Source: Gemmatimonadaceae bacterium (GTDB lineage: Bacteria > Gemmatimonadota > Gemmatimonadetes > Gemmatimonadales > Gemmatimonadaceae). From it: DNA of 64,000 nucleotides. Below, piece by piece: positions 33,773 through 41,933 of the stretch; positions within the stretch are counted from its first letter, which is position 1; each line of letters opens with the position of its first letter. Position numbers and translations under genes: made by a program. The DNA lies in assembly GCA_025929535.1 (NCBI GenBank), contig JAICLZ010000007.1, forward strand, positions 20,374-84,373. The letters are read 5' to 3'. The notes under the pieces are model-generated. The model worked only from the letters and a program-made list of their open reading frames with translations. It did not search any database and was not told the origin of the DNA.

Positions 33773-33798
33773 CTCTGTAGCACGTGTCGTGCACAGAG
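33773..33798. promoter_or_regulatory. inverted repeat between PPK2 and GntR genes (candidate operator)
   Basis: CTCTGT-A-GCACG (33773-33784) pairs with CGTGC-ACAGAG (33788-33798) over 11 positions, with one bulged A and a TGT spacer. It lies 41 bp upstream of the PPK2 start and 85 bp upstream of the GntR-type start. The position fits a dimeric repressor site, plausibly for the adjacent regulator. Confidence 0.45.
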
Positions 33799-33882
33799 GG
33801 ATCCGATTGCCACTTCCCACCGTATTAACAATGGTACCTCGCCACACTCGCTTCCTCACTCGCACGTTCGCGGGAGCGCACG

Positions 33883-34827
33883 ATGGAACGACGTCTGGAG
33901 ATCGCGGACCTGCTCAGAAGGCGCGTCAAGCTGGGAATCCACGCGGGCTCACTCACCGCTGGAGACCGGCTGCCGAGCACGCGCGAGCTCGCGTCGGATT
34001 TCGAGGTCGATCATCGAGTGGTGGTCGCCGCCTATCATCAACTCGTGGCCGAGGGCCTGGTGGAGATGCGCCCGCGCGGCGGCATCTACGTCGCGAGCAT
34101 CTCGCCGGGCGCAGTACGCGAGCCGATGCCGCCCGCGCACTGGCTGCACGAGGTGTTCGCGCAGGGGCGCGCGCGCGACATGTCGATGCGCGGCGTGATC
34201 GACGCGCTCCGGCGCGCGACCGAGACCGTCCGGCTGCGCGCGGTGGTCATTCACGCGGTCGCCGATCAGCGAACCGGCATGTGCCGGGAGCTGGAAGAGG
34301 ACTATGGCCTCGAGGCAACGGGCATCAGCACCGACATGCTCGGGAACGGGCATCGCCCCTCCGAGCTCGGCGAGGCGGACCTGATCGTGTCGACGCCCGC
34401 CTATGAGCCGCTGGCACGACGGCTCGCCGCGCAGCACGAGAAGCCGTGCATCATCGCCGACGTGCGCTCCGATCTCATCGGCGGCGAGTGGCGGCTGCTG
34501 CTGCGCAAGCCCGTGTACGTGGTCGTCCGCGACGCGGAGTTCAGAACCGCACTCCTCGCCTTCTTCGCCGATACGAAGGGAAAGGAGAATCTGCGCGTGC
34601 TCGTGGTCGACGCGGACGACCTGTCGGCAATTCCAGCCACTGCGCCCACCTACATCACTCGAGGCGCGCGCGAGTGGCTCGATACGCACGCGCATACGCA
34701 CCCGCGCGCGAGCGAGATCGGCGGCCGGATGCTTCCCAGTGTGCGCACCTTCTCATCGGCTACCGCCGACGCGCTGATCTCGTTCATCCTCGCGTCGAAT
34801 CTCGAGGCGCTCGCCAATCGGGGCTGA
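33883..34827 (+). CDS. GntR family transcriptional regulator
   Basis: This 314-residue protein has an N-terminal winged helix of the GntR type (about 1-75): RRRVKLGIHAGSLTAGDRLP, then STRELASDFEVDHRVVVAAY and LVAEGLVEMRPRGGIYVAS, the wing. The C-terminal 230 residues form an alpha/beta domain (VIHAVADQRTGMCRELEEDY, ADLIVSTPAYEPL) that resembles no effector domain I can name; it is not FCD, UTRA or an aminotransferase. The ATG has GGGAG upstream. The divergent PPK2 gene and its intervening inverted repeat are the best regulatory target candidates. Confidence 0.82.
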   Translation: MERRLEIADLLRRRVKLGIHAGSLTAGDRLPSTRELASDFEVDHRVVVAAYHQLVAEGLVEMRPRGGIYVASISPGAVREPMPPAHWLHEVFAQGRARDMSMRGVIDALRRATETVRLRAVVIHAVADQRTGMCRELEEDYGLEATGISTDMLGNGHRPSELGEADLIVSTPAYEPLARRLAAQHEKPCIIADVRSDLIGGEWRLLLRKPVYVVVRDAEFRTALLAFFADTKGKENLRVLVVDADDLSAIPATAPTYITRGAREWLDTHAHTHPRASEIGGRMLPSVRTFSSATADALISFILASNLEALANRG

Positions 34828-34967
34828 GCCGGCGCATCGCGGCAGGTGTTGGGTCAGAATCGTGCAAGAGACTGTGTAAACGGGCAGTCGACGGCGGTAC
34901 GGAGTGCGGGCACGGATCGTCCCGTACAGTGTATGAAATCGGCTCTGATTCCCTGTAGCTTTCCCGC

Positions 34968-36452
34968 ATGCCAAACCCGATGAGCTTCTCGATCAGCCAC
35001 TGGCGCGCGCTCGCGTGCGCCCTCGCGCTCGGCGCAGTCGCGCTCCCCGCGCAGAAGACCAGGCCCTCGCGCGGCGCCACAGTGGCGGCTGCGGCGCCCA
35101 TACCAACGGTGCTCACGCAGCGCGCGAAGCTCGAGAAGATCATTCACCACAAGGTACTGGCGAACGGGCTCGAGGTGATCGTCGTCGAGAATCACGGAGT
35201 GCCGCTGGCCACGGTCGAGATGGATGTGCGCAACGGCTCGTTCACGCAGACGCACGAGTACGAGGGGCTCGCGCATCTCTACGAGCACATGTTCTTCAAG
35301 AGCAACAAGGACTACCCGGAGCCCGAGCAGTTCATCGATCGCGCGGCCGAGCTGGGTGCGGTGTTCAACGGCCAGACGCAGGAAGAGGTCGTGAACTACT
35401 ATCTCACCGTTCCGGCGGACAGTCTCGTTGGCGGCATGCGCTTCCTCGCCTCCGCGTTCCGCTCGCCGCTCTTCCGCGAGGACGAGCTCGCGACCGAGCG
35501 CGAAGTGGTGCTCGGCGAATACGATCGCCAGGAGTCGAGTCCCTACTTCAAGCTCGACGAGCAGATGGGACACGCGCTCTACACCACCGAGTGGAGCCGC
35601 AAGAACAAGATCGGCGATCGCGAGATCGTGCGCACGACCACGCCCGAGAAGATGCGGATCATCCAGCATCGCTACTACGTGCCGAACAACGCGGCCCTCA
35701 TCGTCGCCGGCGACGTGTCGCCCGATTCGGTGTTCCGCCTGGCGCAGGAGATCTACGGAGACATCCCGCGTGGCGAGGATCCCTTCGTCGCGAATCCGAT
35801 TCCGCCGATTCCCCCGCTCACCGCCAACAACGCGGTGATCGTCGAGCAGCCGGTGAACACCGTCGCGGTGATCGTGCAGTGGCAGGGTCCGAGCGTGGGC
35901 AAGGATCCGGACGCGACGTACGCGGCCGACGTGTTCTCGGGGATCCTGAATCAGGATGGCTCCGCGTTTCAACGCCGTCTCGTGGACAGCGGGCTGTGGC
36001 ACTCGATTCTCGTGAACTATTACACGCTGAATCACACCGGGCCGATCACGATCAGCGGCGAGACCACGGCCGACAAGCTCCGCCCTGCCCTGGCCGCACT
36101 CGATGAGGAAATCGCGAAGTTCGACCAGCCGGGCTACTTCACGGCGGCCGAGCTGGGGCCACAGAAGCAGCAGCGCGCCGTGGGCACGGTGCTCGGGCTC
36201 GAGCGCGCCTCGGGCTTCGCCCACGAGCTCGGGTTCTGGTGGAGCGTCGCAGGGCTCGAGTACTACATGGGCTACATCGACGACATGGCCAAGCGCACGC
36301 CCGCGGATCTGCGCGCGTACGCACACACCTACATCGTCGGCAAGCCGCACGTCACGGGTGTGCTGCTGTCGCCGGAAGACAGGAAGGCGCTCAATTTGAC
36401 CAAGGAAGAGTTGATCCAGGGCGAGCGGGCGAACGTCGTGGGTGTGCAATGA
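34968..36452 (+). CDS. secreted M16 family metallopeptidase, catalytic subunit
   Basis: This 494-residue protein has a signal peptide (SHWRALACALALGAVALPAQ). The inverted zinc motif HLYEH is present in GLAHLYEHMFF (about 105), with the downstream Glu in TEREVVLGEYDR (about 180). The C-terminal half repeats the fold without metal residues. Paired bacterial M16 proteins work as heterodimers in which one partner supplies the zinc site. The next gene overlaps by 4 bp and lacks HxxEH, matching this arrangement. Either Met1 or Met5 (34980) may initiate. Confidence 0.9.
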   Translation: MPNPMSFSISHWRALACALALGAVALPAQKTRPSRGATVAAAAPIPTVLTQRAKLEKIIHHKVLANGLEVIVVENHGVPLATVEMDVRNGSFTQTHEYEGLAHLYEHMFFKSNKDYPEPEQFIDRAAELGAVFNGQTQEEVVNYYLTVPADSLVGGMRFLASAFRSPLFREDELATEREVVLGEYDRQESSPYFKLDEQMGHALYTTEWSRKNKIGDREIVRTTTPEKMRIIQHRYYVPNNAALIVAGDVSPDSVFRLAQEIYGDIPRGEDPFVANPIPPIPPLTANNAVIVEQPVNTVAVIVQWQGPSVGKDPDATYAADVFSGILNQDGSAFQRRLVDSGLWHSILVNYYTLNHTGPITISGETTADKLRPALAALDEEIAKFDQPGYFTAAELGPQKQQRAVGTVLGLERASGFAHELGFWWSVAGLEYYMGYIDDMAKRTPADLRAYAHTYIVGKPHVTGVLLSPEDRKALNLTKEELIQGERANVVGVQ

Positions 36453-37801
36453 CCGCCCGCTTCGTGTTTCGCGCCATCGCCAGCGCCGCGCTCGGCGCTG
36501 CCGCCTCTCTTGCCTCGGTGCCCATCGCCGCGGCACAGGCCCACGCCGCGGTCAGCGCCGCCGCGGACACGTCGACATCGGTGTTCGATGTCGGCGGGCT
36601 GCACGTCATTCTCAGGCGCAACACGGCCAACGATGTCGTCGCCGCGAATCTCTATCTGCTCGGCGGCAACCAACAGGCCACGCCCCAGACCGCGGGCACC
36701 GAGCCCTTTCTGCTCTGGGTATCGGAGCGGGGCACGAAGCACTACTCGCGCGATGCGATTCGCGCGAAGATGGCGGCGCTCGGCAGCGCGATCGTGGTCG
36801 AGCCGCGCGATGACTGGACGATGTTCGGCTTCCGCGGCACGCGCGACACCTTCGACAGCACGTGGGCCATTCTGAGCGACCGGCTGATCAATCCCACGCT
36901 CGCGCCCGCGGACGTGGAGTTCATCCGCTCGCAGGTGCTCGCAGGCGTGCGCCAGCGCAACGACTCGCCCGACGATCTCGTGCAGGGGCTCGCCGACAGC
37001 CTGCTCTTCGCGGGACAGCCGTACGCGCTGCAGGCCACCGGTGACGAGCGCTCGCTGTCATCGATCACCGCCGCCGATCTGCAGAAGTACCGCGCGACGC
37101 AGATGGTGACATCGCGCATGCTGCTCGTGGTGGTGGGGAACATCGAGCGCGCGCGACTCGAGAAGCTGATCGCGCCCACACTCGGCACGCTGCCGCACGG
37201 CAACTACAAGTGGACGCCGCCGCCCGATCCGGTCGTGCGCCCGGCCGACGTGCTCTTCGTGCAGCGCGAGCTGCCCACCAACTACCTGCTCGGCTACTAC
37301 GCTGGGCCGCGGTCGACCAGTCCGGATTATCAGGCGCTTCGGATCGCCACCTCGGTGCTGAGCGGGCGCATGTTCACCGAGATTCGCGTGCGCCGGAACC
37401 TGACCTACGACGTGTCCGCGCCGTTCATCGAGCGCGCGATCGCGTCCGGCGGGCTCTATGTCACCACGGTGTATCCGGATTCGGTGCTCGGCATCATGCG
37501 CCGCGAGATCGGGCGCATGCAGAACACGCTGCTCGATCGCGAGAATCTCAACGTCATCGTGCAGCAGTTCATCACCGAGTACTTCCTGAACAACGAGACG
37601 GACGCGGAGCAGGCGAACCAGATCGCGCGTGCGGAGCTGTACGGCGGCGACTACAGACTCGCCGGACAGTTCGTGGAGCAGCTGCGCGCCGTAACGCCCG
37701 AACAGATTCGCGACGCCTCGCGCAAGTACATGCGCGATACGCACTTCGCGTTCGTGGGCGACTCGCTGAAGGTCTCGCGGGCACTCATCACCTCGTTCTA
37801 G
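36449..37801 (+). CDS. secreted M16 family peptidase, non-catalytic subunit
   Basis: The ATG at 36449 overlaps the stop of the catalytic partner and gives 450 residues with a signal peptide (FRAIASAALGAAASLASVPI). No HxxEH is found in the N-terminal domain (the equivalent stretch reads TEPFLLWVSERGTKHY). The C-terminal domain keeps the conserved Arg and Tyr (RAELYGGDYRLAG) that contact substrate in M16B heterodimers. The product most likely binds and shapes substrate for its partner. Confidence 0.88.
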   Translation: MTARFVFRAIASAALGAAASLASVPIAAAQAHAAVSAAADTSTSVFDVGGLHVILRRNTANDVVAANLYLLGGNQQATPQTAGTEPFLLWVSERGTKHYSRDAIRAKMAALGSAIVVEPRDDWTMFGFRGTRDTFDSTWAILSDRLINPTLAPADVEFIRSQVLAGVRQRNDSPDDLVQGLADSLLFAGQPYALQATGDERSLSSITAADLQKYRATQMVTSRMLLVVVGNIERARLEKLIAPTLGTLPHGNYKWTPPPDPVVRPADVLFVQRELPTNYLLGYYAGPRSTSPDYQALRIATSVLSGRMFTEIRVRRNLTYDVSAPFIERAIASGGLYVTTVYPDSVLGIMRREIGRMQNTLLDRENLNVIVQQFITEYFLNNETDAEQANQIARAELYGGDYRLAGQFVEQLRAVTPEQIRDASRKYMRDTHFAFVGDSLKVSRALITSF

Positions 37802-39594
37802 ACCTCGTGCATGAGCTCGCGCTCGTAGGAGGCGAGGATGTCGTCCCGCGTGAGCACACCGAGAAACACCGGATGATCTTCGCTCTCGACTACCGGAAGA
37901 AGATCGGCGGCGCGCGCGTTGAGCTTCGCGAGCGCCGTCTGAACCGTGTCCGTCGCTACCGCGATCTCCGTCGACTCGGCCAGATCGGCAGCGAGTAGCA
38001 GAGGCGCGAGCTCGCCGCGGTCGAGCAGAGCGAGTCGCAGCTCGGCGAACGTGATCACACCGTGGAGCACGCCGTCGTCGTCGACTACCGAAATCGTCGT
38101 CAGGCGCGACTCCGACGACGCCGCCACCACCTCTGCCAGCGTTGCCCCGGGGGAAACGCGCACGGCCGCGGAGCTCATCACGTCGCGCACGAGCAGACGG
38201 TGCATGATCGCGCGGTCCGCACCGTGCGCGAGATGCTCGCCTCGCCGCGCGAGCCAGCCATCGTACAGTCCGTGCTTCGCGAAGCGGCGCGCCGTCGCGA
38301 GCGCGATCACGGAGACGATCATGAGCGGCGGGACGAGATTGTAGTCGTCCGTCATCTCGAAGACCATGAAGATCGCCGTGATCGGCGCGTGCACGGTTCC
38401 CGCGATCAGCCCTGCCATGCCCACGAGCGCCCACGCCTGCGGATGCAGTCCGAAGCGCGGCAGCAGCTCGTTCGCGAGCACGCCGATTCCACCGCCGAAC
38501 GCGGCGCCCACGAAGAGCGTTGGCGTGAACAGTCCGCCCGAGCCGCCGGAGCCGAGCGTGAGCGAGGTCGCGAGCATCTTCGCGAATGCAAAGCCGATGA
38601 GCAGGTACCAGGCGATACCACCGAACATCTCGATAGGAATCGCAAGATGCCCGGTACCCATGAGAAGCCCTCCACCCGAATAGCCGAGGAGGCCCACCGC
38701 GAGCCCGCCGAGCAGTGGGCGCAGCCAGATCGGGCGCAGATGCTGGAATGCATCTGCGGTCGCGAAGTAGAGCTTCGAGTAGAGCGCGGAGGCGAGACCG
38801 CACGCGATGCCGAGCAGCGGGTAGAGCAGCACGATCGAGAGCGGGCGGATGCCGCCGTACGGCGGAATGTGAAACGCCGGATGCGAGCCCAGAAACGGCC
38901 GCACCGTGATCGCCGCGACGACGCTCGCGATCACGACCGGGCTGAAGGCGCCGATCGAGAAGGAGCCGAGCACCTCCTCGAGCGCGAAGAACGCACCGGC
39001 AAAGGGCGCATTGAACGCCGCGGAAATTCCGGCCGCGGCTCCGCAGCCCACGAGAATTTTCAGCCGGCGCGGCTGGAAACGCATCACGCGACCGGTGACC
39101 GAGCCGATGGCGGAGCCGAGCACCGCGGTCGGACCCTCGCTTCCGGCGGATCCGCCGCCGGCGAGAGTGACGACGGCGGCGAGTGTGCGAACGAGAACGG
39201 GGCGAAAGCGCACGACGCCGCCGCGCTTCGCGACCGCGAGCTGCACGTCGGGCACCGTTTGACCTTCGGGGATCTTCGCCGAGCGCACGATCGCCCACGC
39301 GATCCAGAGGGCGAGCGCGGTGACGAGCGGCCGATAGAAGGCAGCGGCCATGGGAACGAGATGCTCGCCGATCCGGGTGACGAGCAGCGCGTACGCGAGA
39401 TCGATGAGCCGGTAGAAGGCGACGACACCGAGCGCACCGGCCGCGCCGATGAAGAGCGCGAAGACCATGAGCTGGGTGCCTTCATCCCAGTCACGCTGCT
39501 CGAGCCATCCGACGATCTTCGTCCAGGGCGCGCCGAGCTTCCTCGCGATTGCGTCGGGTCGTGCGCCCGCAAGCCGCGAGGCGGTAGAGCTCAA
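37798..39594 (-). CDS. ClC family chloride channel/antiporter with CBS domains
   Basis: About 400 N-terminal residues are polytopic membrane helices of the ClC fold. The anion filter is GGGSAGSEGPTAVLG, with Glu at the gating position, and GGLFTPTLFVGAAFG is the second signature. Two CBS domains follow (LLVRDVMSSAAVRVSPGATL and PLLLAADLAESTEIAVATDT), which may bind adenine nucleotides. The start is taken as the TTG at 39594: it has AAAAGGAT upstream and overlaps the rsgA stop as TTGA. A longer frame to 39738 would read basic non-homologous sequence inside rsgA. The stop overlaps that of the M16 gene. Confidence 0.88.
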   Translation of the reverse strand: MSSTASRLAGARPDAIARKLGAPWTKIVGWLEQRDWDEGTQLMVFALFIGAAGALGVVAFYRLIDLAYALLVTRIGEHLVPMAAAFYRPLVTALALWIAWAIVRSAKIPEGQTVPDVQLAVAKRGGVVRFRPVLVRTLAAVVTLAGGGSAGSEGPTAVLGSAIGSVTGRVMRFQPRRLKILVGCGAAAGISAAFNAPFAGAFFALEEVLGSFSIGAFSPVVIASVVAAITVRPFLGSHPAFHIPPYGGIRPLSIVLLYPLLGIACGLASALYSKLYFATADAFQHLRPIWLRPLLGGLAVGLLGYSGGGLLMGTGHLAIPIEMFGGIAWYLLIGFAFAKMLATSLTLGSGGSGGLFTPTLFVGAAFGGGIGVLANELLPRFGLHPQAWALVGMAGLIAGTVHAPITAIFMVFEMTDDYNLVPPLMIVSVIALATARRFAKHGLYDGWLARRGEHLAHGADRAIMHRLLVRDVMSSAAVRVSPGATLAEVVAASSESRLTTISVVDDDGVLHGVITFAELRLALLDRGELAPLLLAADLAESTEIAVATDTVQTALAKLNARAADLLPVVESEDHPVFLGVLTRDDILASYERELMHEV

Positions 39595-40541
39595 TATTGA
39601 TCCTTTTCTGTTTCCTCGAGCTCGCCCAGAAGCTTGAGATAGCTGTCGTAGCGCGAGGAGCCGATCAACTTCTCGGCCACGGCCGCGCGCACACGGCAGC
39701 CGGGCTCGTGCACGTGACGGCAGTCGCCGAACCTGCATTGGCCGAGGAATGGTCTGAATTCAAGGAAACATTGATCGAGCTCACCGGAATGGAGATTCCA
39801 CACGCCGATCTCGCGCAGCCCCGGAGTGTCGACGACGAAGCTGCCGTCGGGGAGTGGGTGCATCGCGGCGCCGACCGTCGTGTGGCGACCCTTGTTCACC
39901 GATTCACTGATCTCGCCCACGCGGAAGTCGAGGCCGGGGTAGATCGCGTTGAGCAGCGAGGACTTTCCGACTCCCGACGGCCCGCTGAGCGCTGAGGTGC
40001 GGCCGTACAGCGCACTCGCGAGCTCCTCGAGGCCGATCCGGGCCTTCACGCTGGTGAGGTGGATCGGATATCCCGCGATCCGGTAGTCCTCGATCCACGG
40101 CGGCGTCTCGCTCACCAGCTCGCGCTTGTTGAGGACGATGCGCGCATGGATGTCGTTCGCCGCGGCGATCACGAGGAAGCGGTCGAGCATGCGCGGATGC
40201 GGCTCGGGCTTGGCGAGGGCGAACACCACGATCACCTGATCGATGTTCGCGACGACCACGCGCTCGCCGTGCGCGCCGCCCGGCGCACGGCGCGCGAGCC
40301 GCGAGCGGCGCGGGAAGATCTCGGCGATCGCCCAGCTGTCGCCGCGCTCCTCCCGTTCGAGCCGCACGTCGTCGCCCACGGCGATCTTGTCCGAGCCCTC
40401 CTGCTTGAGGCGACCGCGGAGCGTGGCCGAATGCTGCTCGCCGTTCCGGGCGCGAACGGTCCACACCCCGCCCGTCCCGCTCATCACCACGCCCCGTACA
40501 TCGGCCGGTGCTCCGGTCATCGCGGGAGCGTCAGACATCAT
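39591..40541 (-). CDS. rsgA: ribosome small subunit-dependent GTPase A
   Basis: The ATG at 40541 gives 316 residues. An N-terminal OB fold precedes the circularly permuted GTPase: NKREL (G4) comes before GPSGVGKSSLLN (G1) and VVDTPGLREIG (G3). The C-terminal zinc knuckle is CRFGDCRHVHEPGC (Cys-Cys-His-Cys). RsgA matures the 30S subunit. It is the third gene of a tight set with proline dehydrogenase and a small unknown gene; it overlaps the latter by 11 bp and ClC by 4 bp. Alternative starts lie at 40556 and 40538. Confidence 0.95.
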   Translation of the reverse strand: MMSDAPAMTGAPADVRGVVMSGTGGVWTVRARNGEQHSATLRGRLKQEGSDKIAVGDDVRLEREERGDSWAIAEIFPRRSRLARRAPGGAHGERVVVANIDQVIVVFALAKPEPHPRMLDRFLVIAAANDIHARIVLNKRELVSETPPWIEDYRIAGYPIHLTSVKARIGLEELASALYGRTSALSGPSGVGKSSLLNAIYPGLDFRVGEISESVNKGRHTTVGAAMHPLPDGSFVVDTPGLREIGVWNLHSGELDQCFLEFRPFLGQCRFGDCRHVHEPGCRVRAAVAEKLIGSSRYDSYLKLLGELEETEKDQY

Positions 40542-40926
40542 GCTCCGTGCCTTCATCGCGCATGACGTCCCACCACGGCCGGGACGACGGAGCCTTCGCG
40601 GCGACGAGAAGGTCGAGCTGGCGCTTCACCTCGTGCAGCGACAGCGTGCCGATCGCCTGCGCCACCTCTTCGGCGGTCGAGCCCCAGGCGAGAAAGGGCG
40701 TCTCGATGTGTCCGGTGACTTCGGGCTGCTCGCCGTCCCAGCGCACGAAGAGCAGATAGCCGCCAACCGGGCGGGTGCGCTCACCCGTCTCGTCCGTCTC
40801 GATCGCAACCGTATAGGAGCGGCCATCGGTGCCCTGGAAGGCGGCCGGGCGCGCGTGAACGGCCATGTAGCCGCCGAGCGTGCGCTCATCGCCGCGGCTG
40901 TGATCGGGCGGCTCGTGTCGCGCCAT
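40531..40926 (-). CDS. small hypothetical protein
   Basis: I do not recognise this 131-residue protein. It appears soluble, with a beta-rich middle (SYTVAIETDETGERTRPVGG, YLLFVRWDGEQPEVTGHIET) and a C-terminal helix (LSLHEVKRQLDLLVAAK). Its ATG directly abuts the TAA of the proline dehydrogenase gene, and its 3' end overlaps rsgA, so it is translated within that operon. No active-site pattern is evident. Confidence 0.55.
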   Translation of the reverse strand: MARHEPPDHSRGDERTLGGYMAVHARPAAFQGTDGRSYTVAIETDETGERTRPVGGYLLFVRWDGEQPEVTGHIETPFLAWGSTAEEVAQAIGTLSLHEVKRQLDLLVAAKAPSSRPWWDVMRDEGTEHDV

Positions 40927-41865
40927 TTACTGCCTGTAGCCGCTCATCATCTCGCGCACGACGTTTCCGGTGATGAACGCCAGGTTGGCGGGGCGTTCGG
41001 CGAGGCGGCGCATGAGGTACGGATACCACTGGGTCCCGAATGGCACGTAGACGCGCATGTTGTAACCCTCGCGCACGAGCTGGTCCTGCATGTCGCGACG
41101 CACGCCGTACAGCATCTGGAACTCGAATCGCGCCGGCGGGATTTCCTTCTCCTTCACGAATCGCTTCGCCGCTTCGATGATCGCGGGATCGTGGGTGGCG
41201 ATGCCGGGATAGTTGCCGTCCTGGATGAGCTTCTCCATGCAGCGCACGTAGTTGTCATCGACGTCCTTCTTGTCCGGATAGGCGACGGACGCGGGCTCCT
41301 TGTAGGCGCCCTTGCAGAGTCGCACCCGGCACTTGAGCATGATCGCGCGCTCCACGTCGGCGCTCGTGCGATAGAGATAGCTCTGCAGCACGATGCCGAC
41401 GTTCTCACGGTAATTGGGATAGAGCCGATCCTCGAACAGCTGCAGCGTGCGCTCGGTGTAGGCGCTTCCCTCCATGTCGAGGCGCACGAACGTGTCGTAC
41501 TCCCGCGCCCGCGCGAGAATCGATTGCATGAGCTCGACACAGAGCTCTTCATCGACGTCGAGTCCCATCTGCGTGAGCTTGACCGACACGTTCGCATCGA
41601 GCCGCTGCTCGTGGATGCGGTCGAGCATCGTGATGTATTCCCGAGACGCGGCGCGCGCCTCCGGCTCGGAGCTCACGCTTTCGCCGAGGAGGTCGAGCGA
41701 GGCGGTGATCTTGCGCGCGTTCAGCGCCTTGACGGCATCGAGTGCGGTCTCGAGGGTCTCCCCGGCAACGAAGCGCGACGCGAACCGTTTCGCAAACCCA
41801 TTTCGGCGAACCAGCCTGAAAATGCGTGGCTGATTTGAGAGATAGAGCAGGCTCTGTCGAAGCAT
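40927..41865 (-). CDS. proline dehydrogenase
   Basis: This 312-residue monofunctional PRODH has the flavin barrel motifs NVSVKLTQMGLD, FVRLDMEGS, VRLCKGAYKEP, IATHDPAII and FEFQMLYGVR; the substrate-recognition helix YPYLMRRLAERPAN ends the domain. The enzyme oxidises proline to pyrroline-5-carboxylate and passes electrons to the quinone pool at the membrane. No P5C dehydrogenase is in the window. It leads an operon with a small unknown gene, rsgA and ClC. Proline release by the neighbouring peptidases would supply substrate. Confidence 0.93.
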   Translation of the reverse strand: MLRQSLLYLSNQPRIFRLVRRNGFAKRFASRFVAGETLETALDAVKALNARKITASLDLLGESVSSEPEARAASREYITMLDRIHEQRLDANVSVKLTQMGLDVDEELCVELMQSILARAREYDTFVRLDMEGSAYTERTLQLFEDRLYPNYRENVGIVLQSYLYRTSADVERAIMLKCRVRLCKGAYKEPASVAYPDKKDVDDNYVRCMEKLIQDGNYPGIATHDPAIIEAAKRFVKEKEIPPARFEFQMLYGVRRDMQDQLVREGYNMRVYVPFGTQWYPYLMRRLAERPANLAFITGNVVREMMSGYRQ

Positions 41866-41933
41866 GAATGTCGGTTTGAGAAGAGAGCCCGCAGAGCGGT
41901 CTCCTTTGGATGCAAGCTAGGCCGCGGCCCGCA

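Noticed and set aside
34880..34935. GTACGG/CCGTAC inverted repeat downstream of the GntR gene
   Set aside because: The 6-bp arms are short with a long loop and no T-run, so neither a terminator nor an operator is well supported.
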